DNA of 64,000 nt from Paramyrothecium sp. XJ0827. Taxonomy: Eukaryota > Ascomycota > Sordariomycetes > Hypocreales > Stachybotryaceae. Shown piece by piece: positions 48,164 through 58,858 of the stretch. The position numbers and the translations under genes were made by a program. Location: assembly GCA_020881915.1 (NCBI GenBank), contig JAJFPB010000003.1, positions 2,046,001 through 2,110,000 on the forward strand, in the 5' to 3' direction. Position 1 is the first letter of the stretch, and each line of letters starts with the position of its first letter. The notes beneath the pieces are model-generated. The model did no database searches. It saw only the letters and a list, made by a program, of their open reading frames with translations, and had not been told where the DNA came from.

Positions 48164-48174
48164 TAAGTGACCAC
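48154..48174. repeat. Small perfect inverted repeat at transposon edge
   Basis: GTGGTCAC and GTGACCAC flank a five-base spacer and straddle the right border of the element and its TA target. It can form an 8-bp stem. Half belongs to the terminal repeat and half to flanking DNA. Confidence 0.6.
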
Positions 48175-48798
48175 TTACGAAGTAACGCATAAGCTGACGA
48201 AGGAGCGCGTAAGCTGACATGCAGCTCAGCCCCCTTTCTCCGCTATTGCATTGGCTTGGCACGACCGGTGGTTAATGAATTGGTTAATATGTGGACCTGT
48301 TTCCATCGAGCACTAGTGAGTGGCATAGCCTTTTTATATATGAGGAGGCTCATTAAGATCCTCAGAGGGGCCACTCATTCCATACCCTATGCCATTCCAA
48401 GACCTATTTTACAATGACAGATTCTAACATAAGCCAAAAGCAGTTCCCTGCTGAAAACTCTGCCTGAAAGATTTCGGTTGCAAGTGTCCTAAAAAACCAG
48501 ATATCTCAAAGCGCTCTACGCGGCCCTCAAGTCCTGCGCCACACGGGAGCATCTGGCGGTGGTCCATCATACACCCGTTGTTTGCGTGTTTCGCGAGCCA
48601 TCGTGTCTCGTACCTTGCGATTATTTTATCAGCTTCTAAAGAAATTCATCAAAATCAGGACTGTTTGCTCACGTGCCTACTGGGATATCGGTACAAGATT
48701 GGCCATAACTCTCAACGTCTTGGCATTAGTCCCCTTCTTCACACGCAAAAACGTGTACCCAAGCTTGAAGAGCTTCTTGGAACAATCGCTTCTAAGCC
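48166..48798. other. Upstream region of NmrA-like gene
   Basis: About 630 bases with no supported gene. The start (48166-48215) holds the doubled motif taagctgac. A TATATA element near 48335 is far from the start codon and its role is unclear. Confidence 0.35.
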
Positions 48799-49752
48799 AT
48801 GGCAACGTCAGAGAAAACAGCTGCATTTGTATGCAGTGCCACTGGGAGCCAGGGAGGAGCGCTTTGTCATGAACTCCGCGAGATGGGATGGCATGTCCGT
48901 AGTGTCACACGGAATCTTGATTCGCCAAGTTCCAAAGCATTGCAAGCTATTGGCGTTGACCTGATCCTTGGAGATTGGAACAACGAGGAAACAATGAAGA
49001 CAGGCCTCTCCGGATGCGACAAGCTTTACTTGTGCTTGTTTCCCAACTTTGCCGACCTGGATCAAATGCCGCGCCAAGCCAGTCAAATTGTCAGCACTGC
49101 CAAAGCTTCTGGGGTCCGTCATGTTGTTGTTTCCACTACTCTTGGTCTTTTCTCGGTAGAAGAAGGTTTCACGGCGCCTGTGGCCGTAGGGCCTTTTTTC
49201 AGCAAGCATCTGCATAGTATGAGACGTGTCGAACAAGCAGTGGTTGAGGGCGGTTTCGACCACTGGACCATAATTCGGCCCGCCTTTTTCATGGCCAACT
49301 TTGTAGAACCAAAAATCGATCAACTAGGCTTTTCCGAAATCAGGGACCAAGGCATATGGACAAACTGTCTGACAAAGACTGATAAGATTGGCCTTGTCGA
49401 CCACGTTGACATTGGACGTTTCGCGGCTCTAGCGTTCCAGCACCCAGAGAGATATCACGGGCACAAGCTAGGACTAACAAGCGAAGAACTGCCAGTTCAA
49501 CAAGTACTAGACCAGCTCGCTGCAGTCATTAATGATGGGCGGTCGCTAGACGCGATTTTCCTGACCGATGATGAAATCTCAAAGGCACAAGCGGAAAGAC
49601 CGTGGAATTTCTTTGCGGCAGAGCCAATTACAAGATACTGGCCTGAAGATATGAAAATGGCCAAGCTGACAGAGACGGCAATCGGTTTTACGACGTTTGA
49701 ACGATTTCTGGAGCGGGAAAGGGAAGCTGTAAAGATGACGTACCGTGTTTGA
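48799..49752 (+). CDS. NmrA-like NAD(P)-binding protein
   Basis: A single exon of 317 residues. The N-terminal strand and turn AAFVCSATGSQGGALCHEL is a Rossmann nucleotide-binding motif of the NmrA/atypical SDR kind. VRSVTRNLDSP, LILGDWNNEETM, RHVVVSTTLGLF and WTIIRPAFFMANFV follow in the usual order. The YxxxK catalytic pair of classical SDRs is not evident, so a redox-sensing or regulatory role like NmrA, or reduction by a related isoflavone-reductase-like mechanism, are both possible. The start ATG at 48799 sits in a good context (agccATGg). It is the left-most gene of the possible accessory locus. Confidence 0.88.
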   Translation: MATSEKTAAFVCSATGSQGGALCHELREMGWHVRSVTRNLDSPSSKALQAIGVDLILGDWNNEETMKTGLSGCDKLYLCLFPNFADLDQMPRQASQIVSTAKASGVRHVVVSTTLGLFSVEEGFTAPVAVGPFFSKHLHSMRRVEQAVVEGGFDHWTIIRPAFFMANFVEPKIDQLGFSEIRDQGIWTNCLTKTDKIGLVDHVDIGRFAALAFQHPERYHGHKLGLTSEELPVQQVLDQLAAVINDGRSLDAIFLTDDEISKAQAERPWNFFAAEPITRYWPEDMKMAKLTETAIGFTTFERFLEREREAVKMTYRV

Positions 49753-50348
49753 CAATGGCGAGTGAAATGTAGGATTAAGGAATCATAATTGTCGCTTTTG
49801 TAAACCCAGCAGAGTTTCATCCCAGTATTGCTACTTCGCTTGAGTTGGAGCCTGTACGAGATAGGCAGCCGGCTGCCGAAAAGACTATAAAGCCGAGTAC
49901 TTATCTAAAGACAACATATACTTATCCCTTTGTTTTTCCGCTTTGATCGCCTGAGAGGGATAGCTCGCTGAGTCTCCGAATGGACTAAGATCCATGCGCG
50001 TAGATGGTCTATAGCAGCTCCGTTCGTAGCTCATCGAAGCATCCCTGTTGTGTCATATACGAAAATGCTCATGCAATGACTACATACTATAGATGCTACT
50101 AGACGCGAGAGCCAGCGATATGTTGCTCTAAGTCGGCAACTACACTTGAACTAGTTTGGTATTATTAACATTAACCTCCAATGCTATCCAATGCTATCCA
50201 ATGGAGCAACCGTGTTGAATGAGGAGGAAGATGGTGCATGAAGAGAAAAAAAAATGCTATGCTTGACGATACAAGATCCTGAACTATGACATACTTTATT
50301 GTGTCATACTCAGGATGGTGAAGCACTTTCAAATAAACTAAAGAACAC
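49753..50348. other. Gene-free gap
   Basis: About 600 bases. A short tandem repeat (tccaatgcta, two and a half copies) lies at about 50176-50202. No gene is supported. Confidence 0.4.
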
Positions 50349-50836
50349 CTATGCAAAAACTGATGATTTATTCTGACCAGGATAATCAAGCTTCCGAAGC
50401 CAGATATCCTTCGGCTTCGACAAGAGTCTGCGATCTTCGAGAACCTTTCCGTGGGTTCCTAGACGTGCCAGTCCGAGATCCTCCCCTTGGAGCTGTGCCA
50501 TTGCCATTGTACGCTTCAAATAGATTTTTAATGCTTGACTCAGTGTCCATATTGTTGCAGTGACCCTTTCCAAGGGCATACCAAAAGCAGGTTCCTGCCT
50601 CTGAACGGCTTTCAGCTGGTCGACTACAGCGTCCAAGCCAGATGCTGTGCGTGTATTAGTTTTGAGGTCTTGAGCATTAAGACAAGTCTCTTACTTATTT
50701 GTATTCCCTGTTCTGGAATCGAGGCGCGTGCTTGAACGGGCGACGTGTTATCAGGCGGCCTGATATCAGCATTTAACTGGTTGTTGGCACCCGGAGTCGC
50801 GTCTTGAGTCGTTTCACCATGCGCAATTTCGCCCAA
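50349..50836 (-). pseudogene. Orphan two-exon fragment, C-terminus of unknown protein
   Basis: Two frames join cleanly across a 50-nt intron (50694-50645, GTAAGA to CACAG), giving about 145 residues that end LDYPGQNKSSVFA. The second exon has helical sequence LDAVVDQLKAVQRQ and VTATIWTLSQALKIYLKR, loosely like the C-terminal end of fungal transcription factors. There is no ATG in the first frame, which runs up to an upstream TAG, and no recognisable domain before it. It looks like the surviving 3' end of a broken gene, though a real gene with further upstream exons is not excluded. Confidence 0.3.
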
Positions 50837-53800
50837 ATCGCTTTGGCTGAGATGCAGGTACCATCGCTACGGCCCTGTTGACCAGAAGGCAGAGAAAAAG
50901 ATTTGCCCACAAGACGCCGAAGAGAGAACAATTGAGGCTCTTGGCATTGGGAGTTGTATTGATGCTCTTGCCACAAGAAACCAATTCAAGGTGTCCAAGA
51001 TTGGTGGTCTTTTTTAATAAAATACTCTACTTGGGTGTTTCTTCTGAGAGCATGGCATATATTGGAGACAACGAGCAGCGCGATATGACGCCTGCCATGG
51101 CTGAAGGCATATTTTCAATCCATCTCGCCGAAGCAAGACATACGTCGGAGAGGTAATTTTTTAATTATAGTTTATTTAGAAGTATATTAAATTAAATATA
51201 TATAAGTTCCCACCCGCCACGGATTAATACGCTACGGAAGATGCAATACATCCTGCAAGAATGACTTCGTACTATTAGATGTGACGAGATAGGATACGTT
51301 TTTCTTGGAAGGTACATTGGGAGCCAGCCATGAGAATGGACATTGGACATATGCATAATATGCAGTCTTCGTCTGGGGATGACGCTTGATAAGAACCCAC
51401 AGGATCTGAGATTTAAAATCTCTTGGTTCTAGTATGTGAGAACCTTGAACTTGAAGGAGGAAGTCTATCTGGCATGTTCATGGGTTGTCTAGGCAGTGCC
51501 CTGTTATAAGCAGCCTTCATGAGTTGCAATTTAATACTATGTCTCAAAGACTAGAAGATGTTACTATCAATACCTGAGCTATTTACGGCAAACTGTTTGC
51601 TAGCCACAAGCTTAGCTAGCCAAGTTGAAATTATATAGCTAGAAGGCAATCTTTGACGATTCCCAGCACAGCGAGACATAAATTGTAGCATCCTCGAAAC
51701 TAATAGCACAAGGCCATTGGATTTATCTAGCCGGAGTATCTGCAGCAGCGGTAGAAAGGGCTGTGGGGCGGTCTACGGACATTGCCCGGCAGTCCGCGGC
51801 GTTATAATTCCTCCCGTGGCTGTCCAACAGAAAGCGTGTGATGATGCTGGGTAGGAATGCTTTTTTGTAGCTTGTTATCAGCAGAAGTACCATGCATGTC
51901 GTGGCGTTATGTGGCTACAGGCTGGTAGCCGAGATAGCCGAAGCCAGGTACAGCATCTTGCTGGCATTATTTTCTAACAACTATAGCAACGAGTCTCGTC
52001 GAGATCAGAGGGATGGGTATACTTATTGATTGCTAGGATACTTGGTCTATTTTATTGTATTACAAAAGTTATAGCTCGCTTGTTCCCGTTCTTTTGCACA
52101 TAGAACTTTACTGTATTTGTCTGTTTATCTCGTCCACCCAGATGGGTCCATCAAAACCGTTTCTGTCATCGGCAACAGTTTCCCCGCGAATGCGCCACAC
52201 TGCCACGCGAGGTGGATTTCAGGTCATCCGCGGAGGTGACTTCGGAAATATGCATTGGATGACTGGCCTGATTCGTGCAGCGGCTGAGGCTCAGAGCTTC
52301 TTCGAGTGTAATGCTACGCCTTGACCATTTCGAGGTAAAAATGGGGGTCGGGATAAAGTTAAGAGACTCGCCATGATCTTATGAGATAAGGAAAGCCGTG
52401 ATCGAGGTAGGTAACGTTAAGACCATAAGTTATCCAAGAGCTTGAACGTGGTTTCTATGACTACCTATATTAAACATGAGTCACATTATACTTACATTAT
52501 TTCCTATTAAAGCTACTCAATGTTAATTTAGCAGAATTACAAGCGTAATCGCCACGCCCGCTCTGAATATGGCGTAGTGTCATGGCTCTTCTATTGTCAT
52601 TTTATGTTGTCCTACAAGGACAATACTCCTACAGTAAGGAACGCGGAAATAATATCGCTGTGGGGTAATCGCCATGGTCAAGGCGTGGCGCTGCGCTCGA
52701 GGAAGGCCTGGGCCGAGTCCGGAAAGTTCCACTCACCCATGAACTGGACAGGGCGGGCCGATTGGGTTACATTTAGCGGCCGTTTCGAATCAATTGCCGT
52801 GAAGGCTAGTGCTGTAGATAGGGTGCCGCCCGACAAGGAAGGAAAATCCCTGTTAATTGCGCGGTCGAACTAAACCCCGTCTGACGCTATAAGTCAAGCC
52901 ATCAGAACGACTCAGCAAATCACAAAATAGCGGTGCCCATTACAGCCTGCGCCCACTTGCCACCTGTTCCGGCCGCCGGGCGAGCTCGGCTATCTAGTGG
53001 TGCTATCCGCTGCGGCGATGGTTCGATCTCTTGGCTTCTTGGCGTGCGATGCGGGCCGGACACGGCGGATGGCCGAAGTGGCAGAATCGTGGCGGGAAAC
53101 GGGCTCCCTGTAGGTGCATGCATGAGAAGGCTCGGTGCTTTGGTTCTCGGTCCCGAAGCTGGCAAGATGCCATGGTGGATCCGTATAGACTAGGGTGACC
53201 AGACAAATCAGCCTGTGTATCTAACCTTGGTTGCCGTAGTATCCGATTCTCCGAGCGGGCGTATTGTAGCTTTTCGTATTGTAACAAATGCTCTGGTGCC
53301 TCACGGGCCGCCGCAGTGATTTAGCCATTTCAACTTAGTAGCGAGTCTTGCCAGAGTCAAGAGAAGCTACGAGAGCAAATACAATTGGTGTACATGCATT
53401 TAATATCAGTGTGCTGGATTTGCGAATTTGTCAGGTGGATCAAGAAATGACTGGCCAAAGATGAGCGGGCGACGGCCAACGGATCAGTAGTTACTCAGGC
53501 TGATTTCCCATTTACAATTTCCGTGACTGTGGCCGTCAGGAGCTCGGCATGCTCTGAATTTGAGGGCAGCAATGGCCCGGCCGGGATCAACGTACATAAA
53601 ATGCTGCTATTGGTGGTTGGCTTCAGCCACTGGCGGACCCCTATCAGCTCGATATGGCAGAGATGCATATGCGAGGTGCTCTCAGCTTCTCCAAGAGACC
53701 CCTAAGTACTTCGCTTGCATGAACACTTGAGCAGCAACCCATTTTGAGAGTCCAGACTCGTCAATCCGGTTGAAGTTTACTGGCTTGCACCAGAGGTTCA

Positions 53801-54028
53801 AACTCTCCATAGTCCCCCAGCCGCAGCCCCGCGGATAAAACTGAGCGATTCGAAGCTCTGCCAAGACATTGTTTGCCCCCCCCTTACTGCAAGTTGCCCG
53901 TTGACGCATAGCACTTTTCTTCTAAGTCCAAGCCAAGTACAATTCTTCAGTGGCCAGTGCCAAGGCCAATTTTAATTTCCTCACGCGACACACATATACC
54001 TCGGCTATCCCGCCCTCTTTGCTCAATA
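50837..54028. other. Gene-poor 3.2-kb stretch, partly AT-rich
   Basis: No supported gene. Frames around 52140-52320, 52580-52870 and 52930-53190 are open for 60-98 codons but show no motif or splice continuity. 51150-51215 is strongly AT-rich. Together with the neighbouring transposon this suggests decayed DNA. The final 300 bases carry the promoter of the Zn2Cys6 regulator. Confidence 0.4.
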
Positions 54029-55393
54029 ATGGTCAAGATTAGAGATAGCTGCCACTCTTGTGCAGTCTCCAAAGTCAGATGTCCCAAGGAAAGACCCGTT
54101 TGCTCGCGATGTGGGAAGAAGGGGATCGCTTGTGCGTATTTTGTCACAAAGCGTCCGGGCCGCAAGCGGGAGAAGCCCCTGGATGCTCCCAACAGTGTGG
54201 AAACCTGCGATGATGGTAGTGGCGAGACCTCTGATCTCCCCGGTATCCAAGCTGGAAGCACATCTGTGCGAACAGAGACGTTGCTAGCCGCACAGTTGAG
54301 TCCGCGATCGTCACCTGCCAGTGTCGTTCCCGACTCTGCTGAATACTCCGGCGAATTTCCAAACGAGATTGCCTCATTTATGGAAGGCTTCGCAGATGTC
54401 ACTTTCCCACTTGAACTCCTAGAGCTGCCGGAACTTTCAGCAATAAACAGTCATTTCACTGATCTTCTTACCCCTCGTATCGATATTGAGGCAGAGTCGC
54501 TGGATATTGGGACATCAACCACCCCACAAAATCACCGCGACATCGCCAATCTTTTGCTATCGGACGAGATGGATTTGGATTCTGACGGTTTTAAAAAATC
54601 GCTTGGTTGCACCATGTCCTACGGCTTATGCTCTCCAATCAGTAACGACCAGGCGCAGTCATCGAACAGTGATAACTCGGAAACTCATTCAACATCGAGT
54701 ACTGTGTGCAACTGCATGGCACTGGCTATGGGCATCTTACACAAGCTTTTCTCGCCTGAGTATCTGTCTGATAGTTCAGGCAACTCCGTCACTGTTTCTG
54801 ACACTGAAGTTGCTGGCAGTATATCGTCCACTCTAGCGTTGCTGGAACGGAACAAGATCACCATCGAAGCCATCAGTAAGATGCTTCAGTGTGCTTGTGC
54901 GGAGACAGGATACTTGACGATTATGTTGTCAATGATTGTATTCAAGGTGCTAGAATTGTATGCCGTGGCAGCACGGCAGGTCCACGACGGGGCAAGCCGA
55001 GACCAAGCTAACAACGCACGCGGTGGTACTTTGAGCGCACCGACGGCCACTTGGTCCATCATACAGTTTTGTATAGACTCTAGCTCGTCCGACGACGAAA
55101 GTACCAGCAGAACCAGTACTCAATTGATACTGGGCGAGCTGCACCACGTGCAGAGTATCCTGAACCAGTTGGCGCTACGGCTGAATGTTCAGGCAGGGCG
55201 GAATGTGTCGGACGTGTCGGAGCGGGCTTCGGAATCAAATTATGAAAGTCTCACGACAACCCCGCGGCTCGACGATGGTTACAACCACGCTGGTACCTTC
55301 TCACCGTCTACCCTGGAGCAGATAGAGGCAGACTTGCGAAAAGGTCTTACCACCCTATCCTCTGAGATTATCACCAGCTTACGGCAGAGTTAA
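54029..55393 (+). CDS. AflR-like Zn2Cys6 transcription factor
   Basis: A single exon of 454 residues from the ATG at 54029 (MVKIRDSCHSCA). The zinc cluster is at residues 8-36 with spacing C-x2-C-x6-C-x6-C-x2-C-x6-C (CHSCAVSKVRC, then CSRCGKKGIAC), followed by the basic linker KRPGRKREK. The middle has the STVCNCMALAMGILHKLF block and later LGELHHVQSILNQLALRL, the pattern of the aflatoxin-regulator (AflR) family of pathway-specific activators, which often bind TCG-N5-CGA-type sites. Together with the dehydrogenase, exporter and oxidase to its right it is the likely local regulator of a secondary-metabolite locus. Confidence 0.9.
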   Translation: MVKIRDSCHSCAVSKVRCPKERPVCSRCGKKGIACAYFVTKRPGRKREKPLDAPNSVETCDDGSGETSDLPGIQAGSTSVRTETLLAAQLSPRSSPASVVPDSAEYSGEFPNEIASFMEGFADVTFPLELLELPELSAINSHFTDLLTPRIDIEAESLDIGTSTTPQNHRDIANLLLSDEMDLDSDGFKKSLGCTMSYGLCSPISNDQAQSSNSDNSETHSTSSTVCNCMALAMGILHKLFSPEYLSDSSGNSVTVSDTEVAGSISSTLALLERNKITIEAISKMLQCACAETGYLTIMLSMIVFKVLELYAVAARQVHDGASRDQANNARGGTLSAPTATWSIIQFCIDSSSSDDESTSRTSTQLILGELHHVQSILNQLALRLNVQAGRNVSDVSERASESNYESLTTTPRLDDGYNHAGTFSPSTLEQIEADLRKGLTTLSSEIITSLRQS

Positions 55394-56137
55394 TCAGTGA
55401 TCCTACATTAGAGATCATCCATTTACAAAGTGGCTGTCAAAACAACAGAGATTGCTGGATTTAGCCCATGTGTCGAATTTTTCTCCTGTGTCGCTTTGTG
55501 TCGTGTCGGGTGCTTCTGGTTGCCAGGGCACCGTAAAATGCAAACAGTAATCGCCCACAATTGATTAATCATAGGTAAAATAATATATAATTATTGAAAG
55601 AGCACCATTGTCTGTAATAGCCTCAGAGCTTACGCGTCGCGGTGGGTTGAGAGGTCAGGCATACTTGGGTGTACGGCTCCCCAAGCAGTAAGCCAAGGCC
55701 CTTTAGCCAGTGTAAATCACAGATACAGACGAATTAGTTGACAAGCTGCTTATAATGCTTACCAAACATCTCGAATCATTCTGCTCCAGCTAAGGAGCAC
55801 CTCTGAATGCATATCCTGTCTTCTCTCCATGAACCGTCAGAGACAAAAAGAGCCTTATAACTATATAGCTCATTTTGCGATACGGTGTATTGGTACTCTC
55901 CTTTCACGTTGCAAGAACTATTATTCTCGAGCTTGATTATGCTTGTTTTCCTCTGGGAATTGTAAAACCTGAAATGAACGTAGATAACTGACCCTGAACC
56001 AACTCATCCATGTTGTATTAGAGGGTTACCAGTGGCTACATACTCTTAAAAGCTGTGACAACACCTACCCGAAATTAAGTGGTGTCTACATACTGTACAC
56101 CCTGGCAGTGACCGATTATTGCTCTACTAAATAACAC
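55394..56137. other. Intergenic gap between convergent genes
   Basis: About 740 bases; no gene supported. Moderately AT-rich. Confidence 0.4.
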
Positions 56138-56911
56138 CTATGAAAACTCCTTGTATTTGCCTTGGGCAAAAGTAAGATACCACGGTAGATTTTCGCTCGT
56201 TTCGGCAAGCTCCAGAAACATGTGAGCATGCGACTCTGCTCCTGGTACACTACCCATTGGGCGACCCTCCGATGTCCGTTCATCAGCAAAGTAGAATCTA
56301 TTCGGAGAGACCAAAATAGTCAGTCACATTGGTCTTGCGTAAGGAGTTGGCACTTGGTTGTATACTTGCCTCCAGCCTCTTGACTTGTAAGTTGAATCTG
56401 TCAAGGCGACCCAGTATGCCGCGGCTCTCTTACCTACCCCGAGGGTAGTGTAGTCAGGATGTGGAAAAACAACCTTCCCCATGATGTTTCCGTTATAAAT
56501 AAAGACTCCTCGGACATCGCTGGCCCAATTTTTGATTGCCTCGTTAGCAGCCGCCCAAGGTGCCGCATTAGCAATGGCAAAATCTGTTTCCAGGTCCTCA
56601 GTCGAGACGCTAAAGAGGTTGCTCTTGTCGGGAGCAGGTGTGCGACGACTAGCATTCCAAATGATCGTTCTGGGAAAAGCATCGCTACCCCAATGGATTT
56701 TGATCGTCTGAAAAACAAGCGGTACCTCCGTGGGCTTGGTGAGGTCGGCACGGACAGGTAGCACGTTGCCATCGCTAGAGGGCGTGGCAGGATCTGGAGC
56801 ACTGCGCGACACGGCGCATATTCGATATCCAGCCTCGACGAATTTTTTGGTGACCGAGGCGCCAATATTGGCACCTGAGCCGAAAATCACAACAATGGGC
56901 TTAGGGGACAT
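56138..56911 (-). CDS. Short-chain dehydrogenase/reductase
   Basis: Two exons (56911-56370 and 56297-56138) give 233 residues. I chose the ATG that opens MSPKPIVVIFGSGANIG, which places the nucleotide-binding Gly motif (GSGANIG) close to the N-terminus as usual. TIIWNASRR corresponds to the NAG-like central motif. The usual YxxxK is replaced by a region KRAAAYWVALTDSTYK, so catalysis needs checking. The intron starts GCAAGT and ends AATAG; it joins GWR-FYFADERTSEG in frame while the GT alternative truncates the protein, so it is a GC-AG intron. Genes of this type tailor polyketides in fungal clusters. It is convergent with the Zn2Cys6 regulator. Confidence 0.82.
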
Positions 56912-58040
56912 GGTAGAACTAATCCGGGCTGTCAAGCACCACAGTGCGTTGGTTTCCAGCTGTGGCGGCACGCAGCTACTGGAAAGGGGTCAAGGGAAAT
57001 ATCGGTAGTGTAGCGGCAAGAAAGACTCAAGTAAGTTGTAAAGAGCCGAGGTATCATCACTGCAAAGCGGCGCAATCATTACAAATATGCAAACAATATG
57101 CGAGCTGATACAATTGAGGCTGTAGTTATGGGCTCGGTATAAATGAGAGGTCCTCGGGACAAATGAAAGTGGGGCTCGGGGTAAACCACCTGCCATAGGA
57201 TTTCGCCATCTGCCAGAACGGGAGAAGCCATGATAATGCAACCACACCACCGCTAAAAACTAAAAAATAAAAAAAAAGTAAATTAACGAATAAATGCATG
57301 CCTCTCCATTCTTACGTGGCTCCTTCACTGCGACACTCACGCCCTCGGCTTGAATGACATGGACATGACCCAAAGGGGGGCCATGGTATCTGCCCACCCT
57401 CAGGTCGCACAAGGGCAGCAAGTGAGCAAACGATTATTGCCATTGCCATCTTAGGATCGGAAGAAGTAGTTAATAGCCCGGCCAAGCTCATGACGGCAAG
57501 TCGGCATAATGCCTAAAGCTGTTGTTGTTACAAGGTCTCCGGAATTGGTCTAGTTAATTCTTTTTAATAGGCCATAATTATGTTGCTCGGGAGCGATGAG
57601 AGATAGAGTGGGGTAGTACTCTCACTTGAAGATGTTCTGCTTCAGCAGGCTGGCCTCATAATCATGCAACAGCTTGATGGTTTCCGTGCCCTAACATAGA
57701 TTTAACCCAGCAGTGGTGGCTTGAGAGTCAGTGGATAAAAAACCATAATCATCCAGCCATACAAGCCCGCATACTGAATAAACATACCATGTTCCCATCA
57801 ATACGTCTGTCCATACGTTCCAGGGTGGGGCTCGGCGCCCAGCTCTAATATTAACCGCAATTGCCCGACATGGACGGAAAATCACAAAGTCTCTAGGGGA
57901 TGCCGTTCGTCACACAGCTGAATTATATATAGCCAGGATATTCGTTCTCATTCGTATATTATATTTTACATATTCAATCATCTCCCTAAATACCAAGCAT
58001 ATACCTCAACTCGCGTCTTTTATCACCAGCATTGGCCAAT
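56912..58040. promoter_or_regulatory. Divergent upstream region of dehydrogenase and secreted-protein genes
   Basis: About 1.1 kb. Three imperfect copies of a motif of the form CTCGG followed by an AAAT/TAAA core lie at about 57131-57184 (gctcggtataaatgag, cctcgggacaaatgaa, gctcggggtaaacc), with related gctcggg near 57588. They could be binding sites for the cluster regulator; this is inference from repetition and position. Confidence 0.35.
57924..57931 (+). promoter_or_regulatory. TATA-box candidate for secreted-protein gene
   Basis: TATATATA about 110 bases before the start codon at 58041, with a pyrimidine-rich leader between them. Confidence 0.4.
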
Positions 58041-58858
58041 ATGAAGTTTACTTTTAATCTCGTATGGCTCATACTTGCCCTTGTGACGTCGAGGGGGGTG
58101 GTCTCTGCCCATACCGTGGGCAGAGAGCGTACGTGCTCGGCAATCCGTGCATATCCTTGCGCCTGTCCGGCAGACAAATTCTACTATGAAACCACAACTC
58201 AGGCAGTAATCGGTAGCACCATTGTCGAGTCTGAGGCTTTTCTCAACAGTTGTACGTACTACAATTTCCTGTGGACGTCCTCGAACCTGCGTTATGGGGT
58301 CGTTAATGCACAAAATAGTTTTTGATACCGCCTGGTATGACGGTTCAAGCCCTTCTTTCACCAAAGGTCCCAACAACAAGCCGGGCTCCATCCGCACTTT
58401 TAGCTCCCCCAGTAGCAACTTTTCCGAGCTTGTTAGTAGTATTCATGATTGAAATCATGAATGGACCAAAGCTGACACATAACTTTGTGCTAGCTTACCC
58501 AATACGTCGTACGTCGTGACCACTCCTTTGTTCAGGGGTACCAGGAATACCAAGATCCCAAGACAGCACCCAAGGGCTGGACACCAGGATTTTATGTTAC
58601 CATGGAAGGTAGAGGCCTTTTCCAGAATGAGACAGCAATCACTCTGAGAGCCCATGGCTGCTGGACTGGACCACTGCCTGGTATGTACACGCGTATTTAA
58701 TAAGCTTTTGTTTGCGAGTTGTTGACACTAAATTAGATCTCGCTGCCTCCCATGAGGTGGGACTGCAGAATGCCATAAATATTCTACGGGCCAAAGGCAA
58801 GCTAGTCGGTAGCACACCCTCAAACCTCATCTCAGTCTCTACATCTCTAGGCCCTTGA
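58041..58858 (+). CDS. Small secreted protein of unknown function
   Basis: Four exons (58041-58251, 58319-58431, 58536-58680, 58737-58858) join in frame to 196 residues. A clear signal peptide (MKFTFNLVWLILALVTSRGVVSA) is followed by CSAIRAYPCACPADKFYYE, TAWYDGSSPSF, APKGWTPGFYVTMEG, TITLRAHGCWTGPLP-like ITLRAHGCWTGPLPDLA and a C-terminal LRAKGKLVGSTP. Three Cys sit near the N-terminus and one in GCW. I recognise no domain. The position between a dehydrogenase and an exporter/multicopper oxidase pair suggests a cell-wall or extracellular helper, like the secreted accessory proteins of pigment clusters. The third intron is 56 nt; the second, 104 nt, is the least certain. Confidence 0.7.

Larger units (their letters stand above)
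46313..48165 (+). mobile_element. Fot1/Pot2-like (Pogo, Tc1/mariner) transposon relic
   Basis: The element spans 46315-48163 (1,849 bp) and is bounded by TA dinucleotides at 46313-46314 and 48164-48165, the target duplication of Tc1/mariner elements. Perfect 42-bp inverted repeats form its ends. Size, repeat length and TA target match the Pot2/Fot1 group (about 1.9 kb, 43-44 bp repeats). The interior is extremely AT-rich and full of TAG/TAA stops. Reading plus-strand stops as former Gln codons leaves traces of a pogo-type transposase C-terminus around 47490-47640, including KVALIKENLKA and GLWPIDPNW. No functional transposase remains, so mobility would need a helper in trans. Confidence 0.85.

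Noticed and set aside
52577..53193. Open frames in the gene-poor region left of the Zn2Cys6 regulator
   Set aside because: The translations are low in hydrophobic cores, show no motifs, and do not connect by introns; I could not link them to a polyketide synthase or any cluster enzyme.
55082..55095. TCG-N5-CGA AflR-type site
   Set aside because: It lies inside the coding sequence of the regulator itself, not in a promoter, and such short palindromes occur by chance.
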